Origin: Enteractinococcus coprophilus
Lineage (GTDB): Bacteria > Actinomycetota > Actinomycetes > Actinomycetales > Micrococcaceae
Assembly: GCF_006716305.1 (NCBI RefSeq)
Contig: NZ_VFOU01000003.1
Span: 186,001 to 250,000 of the forward strand
Length of the DNA stretch: 64,000 nt
Direction: 5' to 3'
The first letter of the stretch is position 1, and each line of letters begins with the position of its first letter. The position numbers and the translations under genes are program-made. The notes below the pieces were generated by a model. The model ran no database searches. It was given only the letters and a program-made list of their open reading frames with translations, and was not told where the DNA came from. Positions 18,138-29,831 of the stretch are shown piece after piece.

Positions 18138-20114
18138 ATGATGATTTCACCGCTGCACCGCTATCTTGCCGAACTGATTGAAAGTCTACGGCCGATGACA
18201 GCGGGCACCGTCAATCCGGTGACCGAGACCGCAACGCAACCCGATCTTCATAAGTTTGGGATCACGCTGACAACAGTCAACGGGCAGCAGTACTCATCGG
18301 GCGATTCCAACCACAAATTTGCGATCCAATCGATCGCCAAGGTCTTCGCCTACGGGTTGGCCTTGGATGATCTGGGCCCCACCGAAGTTGGCAAGAAGAT
18401 CGACGTCGAACCATCGGGTGACCCCTTCAACGAAATCTCGTTGCAACGCAGTACCGGTCGGCCCGCCAACCCGATGATCAACGCCGGAGCCATCGCCACG
18501 GTCGGTCTGATCAAAGGCCGCGGCGGAGTGGACCGGATCAGTCGGATTTCACGCACCATGGATCTGGCCGCCGAAGGATCTCCGGGGCAACTTGAAATCA
18601 ACCGCACCGTCTTCCACGCCGAAAATATCGCCGGGCACCGTAACCGAGCGTTAGCTTGGCTACTACGTTCCTTTGAGATCATCGACTCGGATCCAGAACC
18701 GGTCGTCCAAGACTACTTTTTAGAATGTTCCACCGATGTGACGACGGAAAACCTGTCGATGATGGCTGCCACCCTGGCCAATAAAGGCATCAACCCGGTC
18801 ACCGGTCGCGAAGTGTTTTCAGAAGAAACGACCCGTCAGGTACTGGGTGTCATGATGACCTGCGGGATGTACGACGCCGCAGGCAACTGGATGATCGACA
18901 TCGGCCTCCCCGCAAAGTCTGGGGTCGATGGCGGCATCATGGTCGTGGTGCCAGGTCAATTAGGCATCGGGGTCTACTCGGCGCCGTTGGATCAACACGG
19001 CAACTCGGTCCGCGGGGCCGCGGCTATCCGACGGGTCACTCGCGACCTGGGACTACACTATGCCGAAGCCTCTCCGCTGGGTGGTTCCACGCTGCGTGCG
19101 CACTACTCACTGGCCGATGCCTCGCTGGGTGTGGTTCGATCAACCGAGCTCTCCCGGATCACCTCACAGTTCGGAGAGCGCTGCCAAATTCTCGAAGTCT
19201 CCGGGGACTTGGGTTTTGCCGAGACCGAAACGATGGCCCGCACCATCGTAGAAATGGACGACGACGTCACCATGGTCGTCATCGACTTCCAAGGGGTCGA
19301 CGATTTCGGCCGGGCCGCGATTCTTATCCTGGCCTCACTTACCGCAGCATGGCGTTCTTCCGGGAAAGACATTATCTTCATCGACTGGGGTGAGAACCTA
19401 GTGGAGCACATTTTAGAGTTCGTCAAAGTTCGCGACGATCTCGTCCTGCCTGACCCACGCGATAAAGCCAAAGCTGCCTCGGCGGGGCACTTGGATTTGC
19501 CGTGGGACGACGAGACCCTCGCCGAAGATGTCACCGGTGAATTTCGGCTCTTTGATAACCGCTCGGCCGCTCTCGAGTGGGCCGAGCTGCGACTGGCCCA
19601 GCGTTATGCCCGCCAGATTCTGCAAACCGATAACACCCCACGTGAACCAGGGACCGCACCCGTCTTTGATTTCCTCGACGATCGCGACGTTAACGTCCTG
19701 GCCGGCTACATGGAACTTCGTAGCTACACCGCCGGCACCATCATCCGACGCGTCGGACAGCCGTTCGGTGGTATTTACTTCATCCGTTCGGGGCGCGTCG
19801 AGCTGGCAGCTGAAGGTCCCGGCGATACGCGCTACCGCCACGTGTACCTCTCCCCCGGCTCAACCTTCGGTGAATTTGCCTTGAGTTACACGGGCCGCCA
19901 GCTCACCACCATTCGCGCCATTGATGACGTCGAGGTCCTGGTATTGTCTGCTCAAACGATTGCTCACCTAGAACAAACCGACCCTCAGCTGGCGATTCGT
20001 TTGTGGACGGCGATCGCACGGGAAGCCTACACCGTACTGGAACAGTCCTCACGTGAAGCCGGCGCCCGTGAGGAATACGACCCCGAACAGTACGACGAAC
20101 AACGCATGCGCTAA
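18138..20114 (+). CDS. glsA: Glutaminase fused to STAS and cyclic-nucleotide-binding domains
   Basis: The 658-residue protein has three parts. Residues about 1-310 form a serine-dependent beta-lactamase-like glutaminase that hydrolyses glutamine to glutamate and ammonia; the S65-xx-K68 catalytic pair is in FAIQSIAKVF. Residues about 335-445 resemble a STAS domain (LEVSGDLGFAETE, VIDFQGVDDFGRAA). Residues about 505-640 are a Crp-type cyclic-nucleotide-binding domain with the phosphate-cassette motif FGEFALSYTGRQLTTIRA, retaining the Gly-Glu and Arg. There is no DNA-binding domain. ATG at 18138 follows GATGAGGA at 7 bases and is preferred over TTG at 18132. Known actinobacterial glutaminases often carry a STAS-like tail; the extra domain suggests ligand or nucleotide control. 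Confidence 0.92.
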   Translation: MMISPLHRYLAELIESLRPMTAGTVNPVTETATQPDLHKFGITLTTVNGQQYSSGDSNHKFAIQSIAKVFAYGLALDDLGPTEVGKKIDVEPSGDPFNEISLQRSTGRPANPMINAGAIATVGLIKGRGGVDRISRISRTMDLAAEGSPGQLEINRTVFHAENIAGHRNRALAWLLRSFEIIDSDPEPVVQDYFLECSTDVTTENLSMMAATLANKGINPVTGREVFSEETTRQVLGVMMTCGMYDAAGNWMIDIGLPAKSGVDGGIMVVVPGQLGIGVYSAPLDQHGNSVRGAAAIRRVTRDLGLHYAEASPLGGSTLRAHYSLADASLGVVRSTELSRITSQFGERCQILEVSGDLGFAETETMARTIVEMDDDVTMVVIDFQGVDDFGRAAILILASLTAAWRSSGKDIIFIDWGENLVEHILEFVKVRDDLVLPDPRDKAKAASAGHLDLPWDDETLAEDVTGEFRLFDNRSAALEWAELRLAQRYARQILQTDNTPREPGTAPVFDFLDDRDVNVLAGYMELRSYTAGTIIRRVGQPFGGIYFIRSGRVELAAEGPGDTRYRHVYLSPGSTFGEFALSYTGRQLTTIRAIDDVEVLVLSAQTIAHLEQTDPQLAIRLWTAIAREAYTVLEQSSREAGAREEYDPEQYDEQRMR

Positions 20115-20132
20115 CGATCCTGTCTTAACAGC

Positions 20133-20173
20133 AACAGGCTCCGCCGATTCCTTGGGAATCGACAGAGCCTGTT
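20133..20173. terminator. Bidirectional terminator between glsA and icd
   Basis: Outer 9-bp arms AACAGGCTC and GAGCCTGTT enclose an inner stem CGATTCC-TTGG-GGAATCG. The hairpin lies between the convergent ends of the glutaminase and isocitrate dehydrogenase genes. Confidence 0.75.
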
Positions 20174-20211
20174 GTCATACCTTGGGTCTAGCAGACCTCA
20201 GGGCAAGACCT

Positions 20212-22449
<2,238 letters not shown>

Positions 22450-22609
22450 TCATGTTTCAAGCGCCCTGTGGTGTAAGGGCACCTCACAATTCCATCCCCT
22501 AATCTAGCCCAGATGTTTTCGGGGCCAGCATCTTTTGCCCTTTTTAGCCGGGGGTTAAGCCACTTGCTGGATATTTTTTCATCCTGCTCATCAAAACGTC
22601 CTACAACAG

Positions 22610-22659
22610 ACGCAAACGGCCTGGCAGTCCCACAAGGAGTACCACCAGACCGTGTGCGT
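22610..22659 (-). terminator. Hairpin after the large cell-wall protein
   Basis: Arms ACGCAAACGGCCTGG and CCAGACCGTGTGCGT pair at 13 of 15 positions across a 20-base loop, just past the stop at 22679. The T-tract is weak. The rest of the 244-bp gap (22435-22678) should hold the icd promoter; I see no gene in it. Confidence 0.55.
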
Positions 22660-22678
22660 CGCTAGAGCCTAAGCCAGA

Positions 22679-25600
22679 CTACTGTTGGCTACCTGTCCGA
22701 CGGCGCCAGACCATTGCTGAACCGACAGCAAGCGCCAAGACGCCACCGCCGATCAACCAGCCCAGCGCAGCCGAAGCACCGGTATCGGCAAGATTTCCAT
22801 CAGCGCGCTCGTCAGAGACCTGATCATCAGAGCCACTGGCAGCATCATCTACAGGATCTGCGTTTGGGGTCTCGACGGGATTGGTGTCGTCAGCCGAACC
22901 GTCACCGGTAACGGGCTGCTCATCGTCACCGACAGGTGTGCCTCCAGGCGTGCCACCGTTACCTGACGAGTTCTCGTCGTCGGTATTGTCGTCGTTCGTT
23001 TCTCCATCATCAGACTCGTCCTCGGCATTTTCAGCGGTGAAGGTCATCACGGGTGATGCCACGGAACCCCCAAAGTCATCGCTGACCCGGACGTACCAGG
23101 AATGCTCCCCGGCGTCGCGGTCTTTCCAAACGATTGAGGCAGTTCCGGGAGTGGCAATATCTTCAACAGTGCCAATGGGTGCATCGGTCAGCACCTCTGC
23201 GGTAAACGCATCGGTGGCCAGCTGGCGCGCAGCAGGCTCGATGCCCAGTTGTTCATAGGAAATCTCAAATTGCTGATCCGCATACGGGTCGTCACCGTCG
23301 ACCAGCAGCGTCGGATCATCCGAATTGTACTGGTCCAAGGATGGCGAGTAGGTGCGCACCAACATCCGTTGGCCCTCGTTGTCGAAGTGCAACAGGCGCA
23401 AGAAGCCCTGGCCGCCTTCCGGCAGACCTTGGTAGTCGAACAGCATTGAGGTCACGGTGCGGTCGGTTTGACCGTCGCCGTCGTCGTCAAAATCATCGGT
23501 GCGAGTGTAAGCGTCGTGGTAGTGCCCTGACATGACCATCGACACGTTGGGGTTGGTGGCGATGACCTCATCCAGGATGCGCTGCGGCACCGGCCCCAGT
23601 CCGCCGGTGGTCAACATGTATTCGTGCAGGTTCACAATACCCACGCGGTCCGGGTGTGCCGCCAGCACCTGATTCATCCACGCAATTTCGGCATCACCAG
23701 GATCCCAACCCATCGCCACGACGATGAAATCGATCCCACCGGCCGAAAACAGATGGTAGCTGCCGCGATTATCTTCATACGTGCCCGCGTACCAGGGGTT
23801 ATCAGCGTAGCGGTCGGCGCCGAAATACTGACTGAAGGTGGTGTAGTCGACCTCGCTGTTGAGCACGACGTCGTGATTACCGGCCAGAATCGAATACGGC
23901 AGGCCTGCCTCATCAAGACGGCGATACTCGGGATCGGCATTCTCCCACTGGTATGCCTTATCTTTTTCATCGATGACGTCGCCGGTGTGGAACAGGAACT
24001 GGATATTCTTGTTCTCCCGCTCGGCGAGCACATAGTCGTGGATGGCGGTCTGGTGGTGTGGGAAGTCCTCGTTGTAGTACTGGGTGTCGGATTCCCAAGC
24101 GAAGGTGAAGTCATACTCGGCGCGATCGACGTCGTCGGCATGCGCTGGCTCGACCGCGGACTCACGGGTAGTGAAGTCTTGGCCGGCAAACCCGTCGGAG
24201 TGCTGAACCAATACGGTCACGGTGCCGTCGTCGGCGTACTGTTCGGCATCGATGACGCCATCGAGACTGAAGCTCTCGGCTCCGGTGGATTCTGCGAACG
24301 CCCGGTGTACGGCGGCAGCGATACCGCGGGTCGCATCCTGCGTCTCACCGGTCACGTGCCGGTCAATTTCGTCCCAGCCAGTGCCCTGCGCATCCAGTGC
24401 ATAGAGCGCCACCTGAGCGTCGGGTTCCGCGCTGCCGTGCCAATTCAGGCGGACTTCGGAACCATCGACAGCGTCGTCGGGCACATCGACTTCAAAGAGC
24501 TGGTACGGAAATTTGCTATCCGATTCGACGTCAGCGTTCAGCCCGTCCAGGGTGGTCATGGCTTCGATGTCTTCTTCACTCAACGGTTTAGCGTCAGCAC
24601 GGTCCAGCGTTGCAGCGTCGGTGACGGTGCCAGAGCTGGCGCGCACCGCTTCCGAGTCCAAGCTTGGGCGCAGGCCACCGTAGAAGGTTGCGTCCACGGA
24701 GTCGCCGCTGGGGTCATCAACTTGCGCGGAGAGTTCCACATCGCCGGGGGCAACCGTGGCGTTGTCGCTTGGTGTCAGCTCCCCAATGAAGGGGTGTTCT
24801 TTCGGGGTGGTAAACGTGACCGTATGGTCAGCTTCATTGCCCAGCTCATCGGTTGCGGTGACCTCAAACGTGTGTTCACCGGCATCCAATGTGACCGACG
24901 ACGTCGCATATGGCAGCTCAATATTTTCGCCATTGAGTGTGGCGGCCACGTTGGCAACCCCGACTCCAGCATCTTCGACGGTGGCGTCCAGGGTGAATTC
25001 CCCGCGGGCCGGTTGGTCGTTTTCCACACCGGTCACCTCGATCTGTGGTCCGGTGTTATCCACCTGCACGTTGCGGGTGACACTGTCGTCACCGTCAGAC
25101 AGGGCTGCGGTCACGGAGTGGTCGCCGTCATCACTGGCGGTGGTGTCCCACTGGTGAGCGGCACCGGTGAAAGCATCATCAGGGATGTCGAATTGTGCGT
25201 CGTAAAATTCCAGTTTGCCCGCGCTGTCGCCCATGTCCATCCAGGCTTGTGGGTCATCCAGCCCGGCCGGTGTCAGGGTGCGGCCATCCGGCAGGATCAG
25301 GCGCGGGTTGCGGATGCGGAAGTCATCATTATTTTCATCCGGATCAATTTCTGGGGCGGCCTTGGTGCCCGCATAAATCGATAAGGTGACGTCGCGCTCG
25401 TCGGTAATATAGTCCAACGGCACCGCCGTCGAGATGGTCTCAACATTCTGGTATGTACCTTTATCGAAGATTTCCAGGATGTCGTCACCGGCCAGCACAC
25501 CGTTGCGGAAATACGCATCCGTTTGCGTGGTTTCAAACGCGAAGACCGGTTCGGCTTCCAGGGAGGCCTCCGTCTCGACTGCGTCACCATCGATGGCAAG

Positions 25601-27328
25601 TTCCACCTGGTCTTCAAGCGAATCCGAGGCCCCAATGACGGCGGTGGTACCCGTAACCCACTGGTCAGCTTCGAGGTTCAGCCGCACCGGAGCATCGCTG
25701 ACGCCGTCGGCGGTGACGCGCTGGGGGTCGGTGGTGATGTCGTTGGTCCCATCAGACACCGTGAACGAGTAGTCGTACCAGCGCTTGCCCGTCAGATCGG
25801 CTTCGGGCACTTCGTGAGTGTAGGTGTCGTCGTCAGCGGCGCGCAGTACGATCTGCTGGGCGGTCTCATCCGCATTGGACTGCAGGTTCAAGGTCACGGT
25901 TTTAACCTGGACGTCATCGGTGATCCGAGCGGTGAAGGCCAGGCCCTCGTCCGGGTCGATGGTATCGACCGTGTTGTCTTCAACCTGCGGATCCGTGTCG
26001 TCGGCGGTCAGTTGTACCGCGGATTCAGGTGCCTGTGCCGGATGCAGTGCACCCGGGGTTGGGTCAGCGCTTCCCCACAGGTGTTGGTTCTGTAGATCCT
26101 CGTCGTCAACACCGAAGTACAGGCCCTGATCGGTCTGCACATCGCGGACGCCATTCATGTTGTAATGCCCAGTGTTGATGGCAAAGCCAGTGTTAGTTTC
26201 AATCTGGATACCGCGAGCGCTGCCGTTGGCCATCCCGCCCGAATAAATTTCCGTCAGGGTCTCACCGAGCACCAGCTCCGTGCCGTAGAACTCGTTGAAA
26301 TCATCGGTGGTCAGGTCATTATTGGCACCGTTTTTGATCCAGTAGACCAGGGTTTGACCGGGTGCAATGACGACGTTGGACGGCGTTGCTGCCCACAGCG
26401 CATTGCTACCGCTGTCTGGGTAGAGGTAGTTGATCGTGTAGTCCGACACGGAAATTGCTGTGTCTGTCGGGTTGGCAATCTCGATGAACTCATAGCCGTC
26501 GGATTCCCCAACGTTGGCGGAATCCACGACCAGTTCAGTCAACATCAGTTCTGCCGCGGTCGATGGTGCCTGGCGATCACCGAACGGATCGGTCGGCTCT
26601 TCCGGTTCCTCGGGTTCTTCCGGCTCGACGGGCTCCAAGCTGAGTTGTTCATCGCGCACCTGGCCCGGAGTCGGAGCTGCTTGTTGGGCCAGCACCACAC
26701 GGGATGGTTGTTCACCACTGGTAGCGCGGCCAAACTCGACACCCTGCTGAACGCCTGGGGAACCTGTCGGGTAGAACGACCAGCTGTCGACCGCACCGTT
26801 TTGGAGTACTCGGATGCCGCGACTTCCTCCGTTGGCCATGCCGGCTTGGCCTTCCACGCGCACAATGCGCGCGTTGTTGTCATCGGCCATGTCATAAAAT
26901 GCGCGGAAGTCATCGACGGTATAGGCATAGGAGTTCACTGTGTCGCTGGTATAGCTCAGCCACATAATGGCTGTCTCGCCAGGCGCTAGCACCACTGGTT
27001 CTTCGCCAGCGTGAATATTCAGCGCAACATCACGTGTCTGGTCTGCTGAGTCGACGTAGCTGTACGCAAAGCTGTAACCGGCGTCGTCCAAATCAATCGG
27101 CGCATCCGAGGCGTTGTGAATTTCGAAGTATTCGAAATGATCGTGCCCGGTAGTATCGGGCACGATTTCGGTCACAACCAGCCCGGAAGGCTGCTGCTGC
27201 ACGTCTTGGACGGTGGTTGCCGGATGGATCGGCATAGCCGCTGCCGAAGACATAGCAAACGGTGACAGTGCGACCAGACACGCGGCACTCAGCGCGGTGA
27301 ACCGGCCACCCAGTGGTTTCGGAGGCAT
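22679..27328 (-). CDS. Large secreted, sortase-anchored lamin-tail/metallophosphoesterase protein
   Basis: The 1549-residue protein begins with a signal peptide (about 1-32, cut after an AxA in SSAAAMP). Two lamin-tail-domain-like modules follow (about 48-165 and 262-400), each with a FEYFEIHN or YEFIEIAN core, separated by an acidic EPEEPEEP linker. Ig-like and beta-sandwich modules fill about 440-1050. A calcineurin-like phosphoesterase domain (about 1070-1340) shows SDTQYY, HTGDVID, AGNHDV (about 1152) and SGHYHD (about 1269). The C-terminus has an acidic low-complexity stretch, LADTG (about 1513-1517), a membrane helix and RRR. LAxTG is the class E sortase motif. ATG at 27328 follows AAAAGGG; a TTG directly precedes it. 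Substrate unknown; nucleotide or phosphate-ester scavenging at the cell surface is possible. Confidence 0.88.
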   Translation of the reverse strand: MPPKPLGGRFTALSAACLVALSPFAMSSAAAMPIHPATTVQDVQQQPSGLVVTEIVPDTTGHDHFEYFEIHNASDAPIDLDDAGYSFAYSYVDSADQTRDVALNIHAGEEPVVLAPGETAIMWLSYTSDTVNSYAYTVDDFRAFYDMADDNNARIVRVEGQAGMANGGSRGIRVLQNGAVDSWSFYPTGSPGVQQGVEFGRATSGEQPSRVVLAQQAAPTPGQVRDEQLSLEPVEPEEPEEPEEPTDPFGDRQAPSTAAELMLTELVVDSANVGESDGYEFIEIANPTDTAISVSDYTINYLYPDSGSNALWAATPSNVVIAPGQTLVYWIKNGANNDLTTDDFNEFYGTELVLGETLTEIYSGGMANGSARGIQIETNTGFAINTGHYNMNGVRDVQTDQGLYFGVDDEDLQNQHLWGSADPTPGALHPAQAPESAVQLTADDTDPQVEDNTVDTIDPDEGLAFTARITDDVQVKTVTLNLQSNADETAQQIVLRAADDDTYTHEVPEADLTGKRWYDYSFTVSDGTNDITTDPQRVTADGVSDAPVRLNLEADQWVTGTTAVIGASDSLEDQVELAIDGDAVETEASLEAEPVFAFETTQTDAYFRNGVLAGDDILEIFDKGTYQNVETISTAVPLDYITDERDVTLSIYAGTKAAPEIDPDENNDDFRIRNPRLILPDGRTLTPAGLDDPQAWMDMGDSAGKLEFYDAQFDIPDDAFTGAAHQWDTTASDDGDHSVTAALSDGDDSVTRNVQVDNTGPQIEVTGVENDQPARGEFTLDATVEDAGVGVANVAATLNGENIELPYATSSVTLDAGEHTFEVTATDELGNEADHTVTFTTPKEHPFIGELTPSDNATVAPGDVELSAQVDDPSGDSVDATFYGGLRPSLDSEAVRASSGTVTDAATLDRADAKPLSEEDIEAMTTLDGLNADVESDSKFPYQLFEVDVPDDAVDGSEVRLNWHGSAEPDAQVALYALDAQGTGWDEIDRHVTGETQDATRGIAAAVHRAFAESTGAESFSLDGVIDAEQYADDGTVTVLVQHSDGFAGQDFTTRESAVEPAHADDVDRAEYDFTFAWESDTQYYNEDFPHHQTAIHDYVLAERENKNIQFLFHTGDVIDEKDKAYQWENADPEYRRLDEAGLPYSILAGNHDVVLNSEVDYTTFSQYFGADRYADNPWYAGTYEDNRGSYHLFSAGGIDFIVVAMGWDPGDAEIAWMNQVLAAHPDRVGIVNLHEYMLTTGGLGPVPQRILDEVIATNPNVSMVMSGHYHDAYTRTDDFDDDGDGQTDRTVTSMLFDYQGLPEGGQGFLRLLHFDNEGQRMLVRTYSPSLDQYNSDDPTLLVDGDDPYADQQFEISYEQLGIEPAARQLATDAFTAEVLTDAPIGTVEDIATPGTASIVWKDRDAGEHSWYVRVSDDFGGSVASPVMTFTAENAEDESDDGETNDDNTDDENSSGNGGTPGGTPVGDDEQPVTGDGSADDTNPVETPNADPVDDAASGSDDQVSDERADGNLADTGASAALGWLIGGGVLALAVGSAMVWRRRTGSQQ

Positions 27329-27499
27329 CAAAGATTACCCTTTTCTATGATACGTAAGTGAGAAAGCCGCTGTCAGGCGGACCTTCAACACCGTAAAGTA
27401 GCCAAGCAAACACTGGGTGACATGGGCTTCGCTGAATGTTCATGCAATATTCAGTTGCGTGAGTGGCGTCACATGCCCGTGTGATGTTGCAGGTGTAGA

Positions 27500-28342
27500 T
27501 TATTTCCGAACGATGGGGATCCACAGCTCGGCCTGACCATAATCGCCTTGGGCATTGAGTTGAGTTTTCAACAGTTGCGGTCCGGGCGCCCATTCATATG
27601 GGTTGGCTGGGAACCACTCGGCAGCGGCGGTAGCCCATAGCTGTTGGAAGGCTTCTGGGACCTTGCCCTCTGTGGTAAACACCACCCAGGAGCCGGCCGG
27701 AATCATGTGGGATTGAAACGACGCGTCGGGCGCGGTCGTGGCGACGGCGTGCCAGTAGATGACCTGGGTCTCGTCGTCTTCAAGGTATTCGGTAACGCTG
27801 AGTTTGCCATGCGGTTCAACGTTCGACAGGGTTGCCAACGCCGTCGTCGCCTGTTTGTCTAGGCTCATTTCAAATTCTTGGATGGTGTCGTTGGTACCCA
27901 GGGCGACAATGGGTACTTGGGTGTTGTAGCCAACGAGGTGGAATGCGGGTTTTTCTTCGATGCGGTATGGCACGTTGTGCGTCCCTTCAATGCTGATGCG
28001 GATTTTCAGTTGGGACTGGGAGCGCAACATGGCGCCGGGCTCACGCGCCTGGGTTGGGGTGAGTCCGTGGAATGTCTTGAATGCACGAGTGAACGCGTCG
28101 GCTGAGCCGTATCCATAGGCAATCGCGGTGTCCAGCACGGAGGCGCCGTCCAGGAGGTCGGCGGTGGCCTTTGTCAGGCGGCGGTTGCGGATGTACTCCG
28201 AGATCGGCATGCCGGCCAGCGTGGCGAACATACGGCGGAAATGATACTCCGATGTCACGGCCAGGCGCGCTAGTTCGGCAACGTCGATGGGCTCGGTGAG
28301 TTTGGTTTCGATGAGCTCAATCGCGGTGTTCCATCCGTGCAT
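27500..28342 (-). CDS. AraC-family regulator with GyrI-like ligand-binding domain
   Basis: The 280-residue protein has an N-terminal AraC DNA-binding domain with two helix-turn-helix motifs (about residues 5-100; LARLAVTSEYHFRRMFATLAG and the conserved AYGYGSADAFTRAFKTFHGLTP). A C-terminal GyrI/BmrR-type effector-binding domain follows (about 120-280). This order is that of SoxS/Rob-like multidrug-responsive activators. ATG at 28342 follows GGGAGGAC at 7 bases; an upstream extension of nine codons lacks support. Likely targets are efflux or drug-response genes, none obvious beside it. Confidence 0.88.
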   Translation of the reverse strand: MHGWNTAIELIETKLTEPIDVAELARLAVTSEYHFRRMFATLAGMPISEYIRNRRLTKATADLLDGASVLDTAIAYGYGSADAFTRAFKTFHGLTPTQAREPGAMLRSQSQLKIRISIEGTHNVPYRIEEKPAFHLVGYNTQVPIVALGTNDTIQEFEMSLDKQATTALATLSNVEPHGKLSVTEYLEDDETQVIYWHAVATTAPDASFQSHMIPAGSWVVFTTEGKVPEAFQQLWATAAAEWFPANPYEWAPGPQLLKTQLNAQGDYGQAELWIPIVRK

Positions 28343-28424
28343 AGGTTTGTCCTCCCAATCTGGTCTCACCCTATAAACGAATGCCGAGTGGCGTCCGATC
28401 TTTGGTGCCGGATTTTATCGGGTC

Positions 28425-29798
28425 CTAAATGCCCAGGATGGTTTTGGCGATAAGGAAGTACACGATCAGCCCCAGCGCATCGACGACCGTGGAGATAAAC
28501 GGGTTGGAAAATACTGCCGGGTCAACGCCGATCTTGGAGGCGATCAGCGGCATGACGGAGCCGACCGACGCCGCCAAAGTACAGATGACGACGAGCGTTG
28601 TACCAATGACCGCCCCGATCCCCAGGTCCCACACGAATGAGGTGCCGATAAACCCGATTGCACCAAGCACCACCCCTAGGGTGAGCCCCACGAGTGCCTC
28701 GCGCCCGATAACACGAAGCAGGTCGCGTGTGGTGACTTGGGATAGGGCGATCGCGCGTGTGACGGTGGTGGCCGCCTGGTTACCGGTGTTGCCGCCGGTG
28801 CCGGTGAGCAGCGGGACAAACAGGGTCAGCACGACCATCGCGGCCAGAGTATCTTCAAAATAATCCAGAACTTGAACGGTCAAAATCGCGCCGATCCCCA
28901 ACACCAGCAGCCAAACGATGCGGGATTTGACCAACTGCATAACCGAGGTTGAAAGGTACGGCTGCCCGAGGGGTTCCGCACCGCCGGAGCGGAGGGTGTC
29001 TTCAGATTCTTCCTCTTCCAGCACCAACTGGGCGTCGGCAACCGTGAGCATCCCGATGAGCCGCTCGGCGTCGTCCACCACCGGCAGTGCTTGGACGCGG
29101 TCGTGGACGACGGTACGGGCAGCTTCTTCGACGTCGTCATGCACCGATACCGTTTCGGTGGGCTCCATGATGTCTTCAATCAGCTCATCGGGTTCGGCCC
29201 GCACCAGGCGCGGCAGGTGCACCAGGCCCAGCACCTTGTGGGTCGAAGACCCCACCGGCAGCACGGTCAGGTTGTCCACATCTGCGGCGGGCACGGTCAC
29301 ATCACGAATAATGTTCAATGCGGTGGCCGCCGACATGTCGGGTGTCAGTTCTTGTGGCACCACCGACATTCGCCGTCCCACCGAGTCTTCCGGGTAGCCC
29401 AGAATTTTGGCGGCAGCATCGCGTTCCGCCGGGCCAAGGCTGGCCAGCAGTCGCTGTGCTACCTCAGCTGGGACCTCATCGAGCAGTCGGGCCTGGGTGG
29501 ACGACTGCAACTGCGAGAACAAATCACGAGTGTGCTCATCGGCCAGCCCATCGATCAAATCCGACTGCAACGAGGGCTCCATGTTGCCGAACACTTCCAC
29601 GGCAACATCTTTATCTAGCAGGCGGAACGCCACCGGCATCAGCCCGGGCGGGGTGCGGTCAAGCACGCGCTCCACTTCAGCCACTCGCATGTCGCGCAAT
29701 AGCTCCGCTGCGTCGGCGTATTCTTTATCGCGCAGCAGATCCCAGAGCTCGTCCTCCAGCTCGGCAAGCGTGGTTTCCTGCGGCTTGGGATCTGACAT
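28425..29798 (-). CDS. mgtE: Magnesium transporter MgtE
   Basis: The 457-residue protein has the MgtE layout. A helical N domain (about 1-135) is followed by a pair of CBS domains (about 140-265) that sense magnesium and five membrane helices at the C-terminus (about 290-457). Conserved sequence PLLTGTGGNTGNQAATTVTRAIAL marks the pore region. It imports Mg2+ down its gradient, closed by intracellular Mg2+. It follows purH by 33 bp on the minus strand and may share the purN-purH transcript. Confidence 0.94.
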   Translation of the reverse strand: MSDPKPQETTLAELEDELWDLLRDKEYADAAELLRDMRVAEVERVLDRTPPGLMPVAFRLLDKDVAVEVFGNMEPSLQSDLIDGLADEHTRDLFSQLQSSTQARLLDEVPAEVAQRLLASLGPAERDAAAKILGYPEDSVGRRMSVVPQELTPDMSAATALNIIRDVTVPAADVDNLTVLPVGSSTHKVLGLVHLPRLVRAEPDELIEDIMEPTETVSVHDDVEEAARTVVHDRVQALPVVDDAERLIGMLTVADAQLVLEEEESEDTLRSGGAEPLGQPYLSTSVMQLVKSRIVWLLVLGIGAILTVQVLDYFEDTLAAMVVLTLFVPLLTGTGGNTGNQAATTVTRAIALSQVTTRDLLRVIGREALVGLTLGVVLGAIGFIGTSFVWDLGIGAVIGTTLVVICTLAASVGSVMPLIASKIGVDPAVFSNPFISTVVDALGLIVYFLIAKTILGI

Positions 29799-29831
29799 GC
29801 GTACTTCCCTTGTGTTCGTGGGCTAAGTGGT

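Noticed and set aside
23624-25384. 586-codon plus-strand open frame opposite the large phosphoesterase gene
   Set aside because: It is the mirror of a gene rich in GAC/GTC codons. The phosphoesterase frame has a signal peptide, catalytic motifs and a sortase signal; the antisense frame has none.
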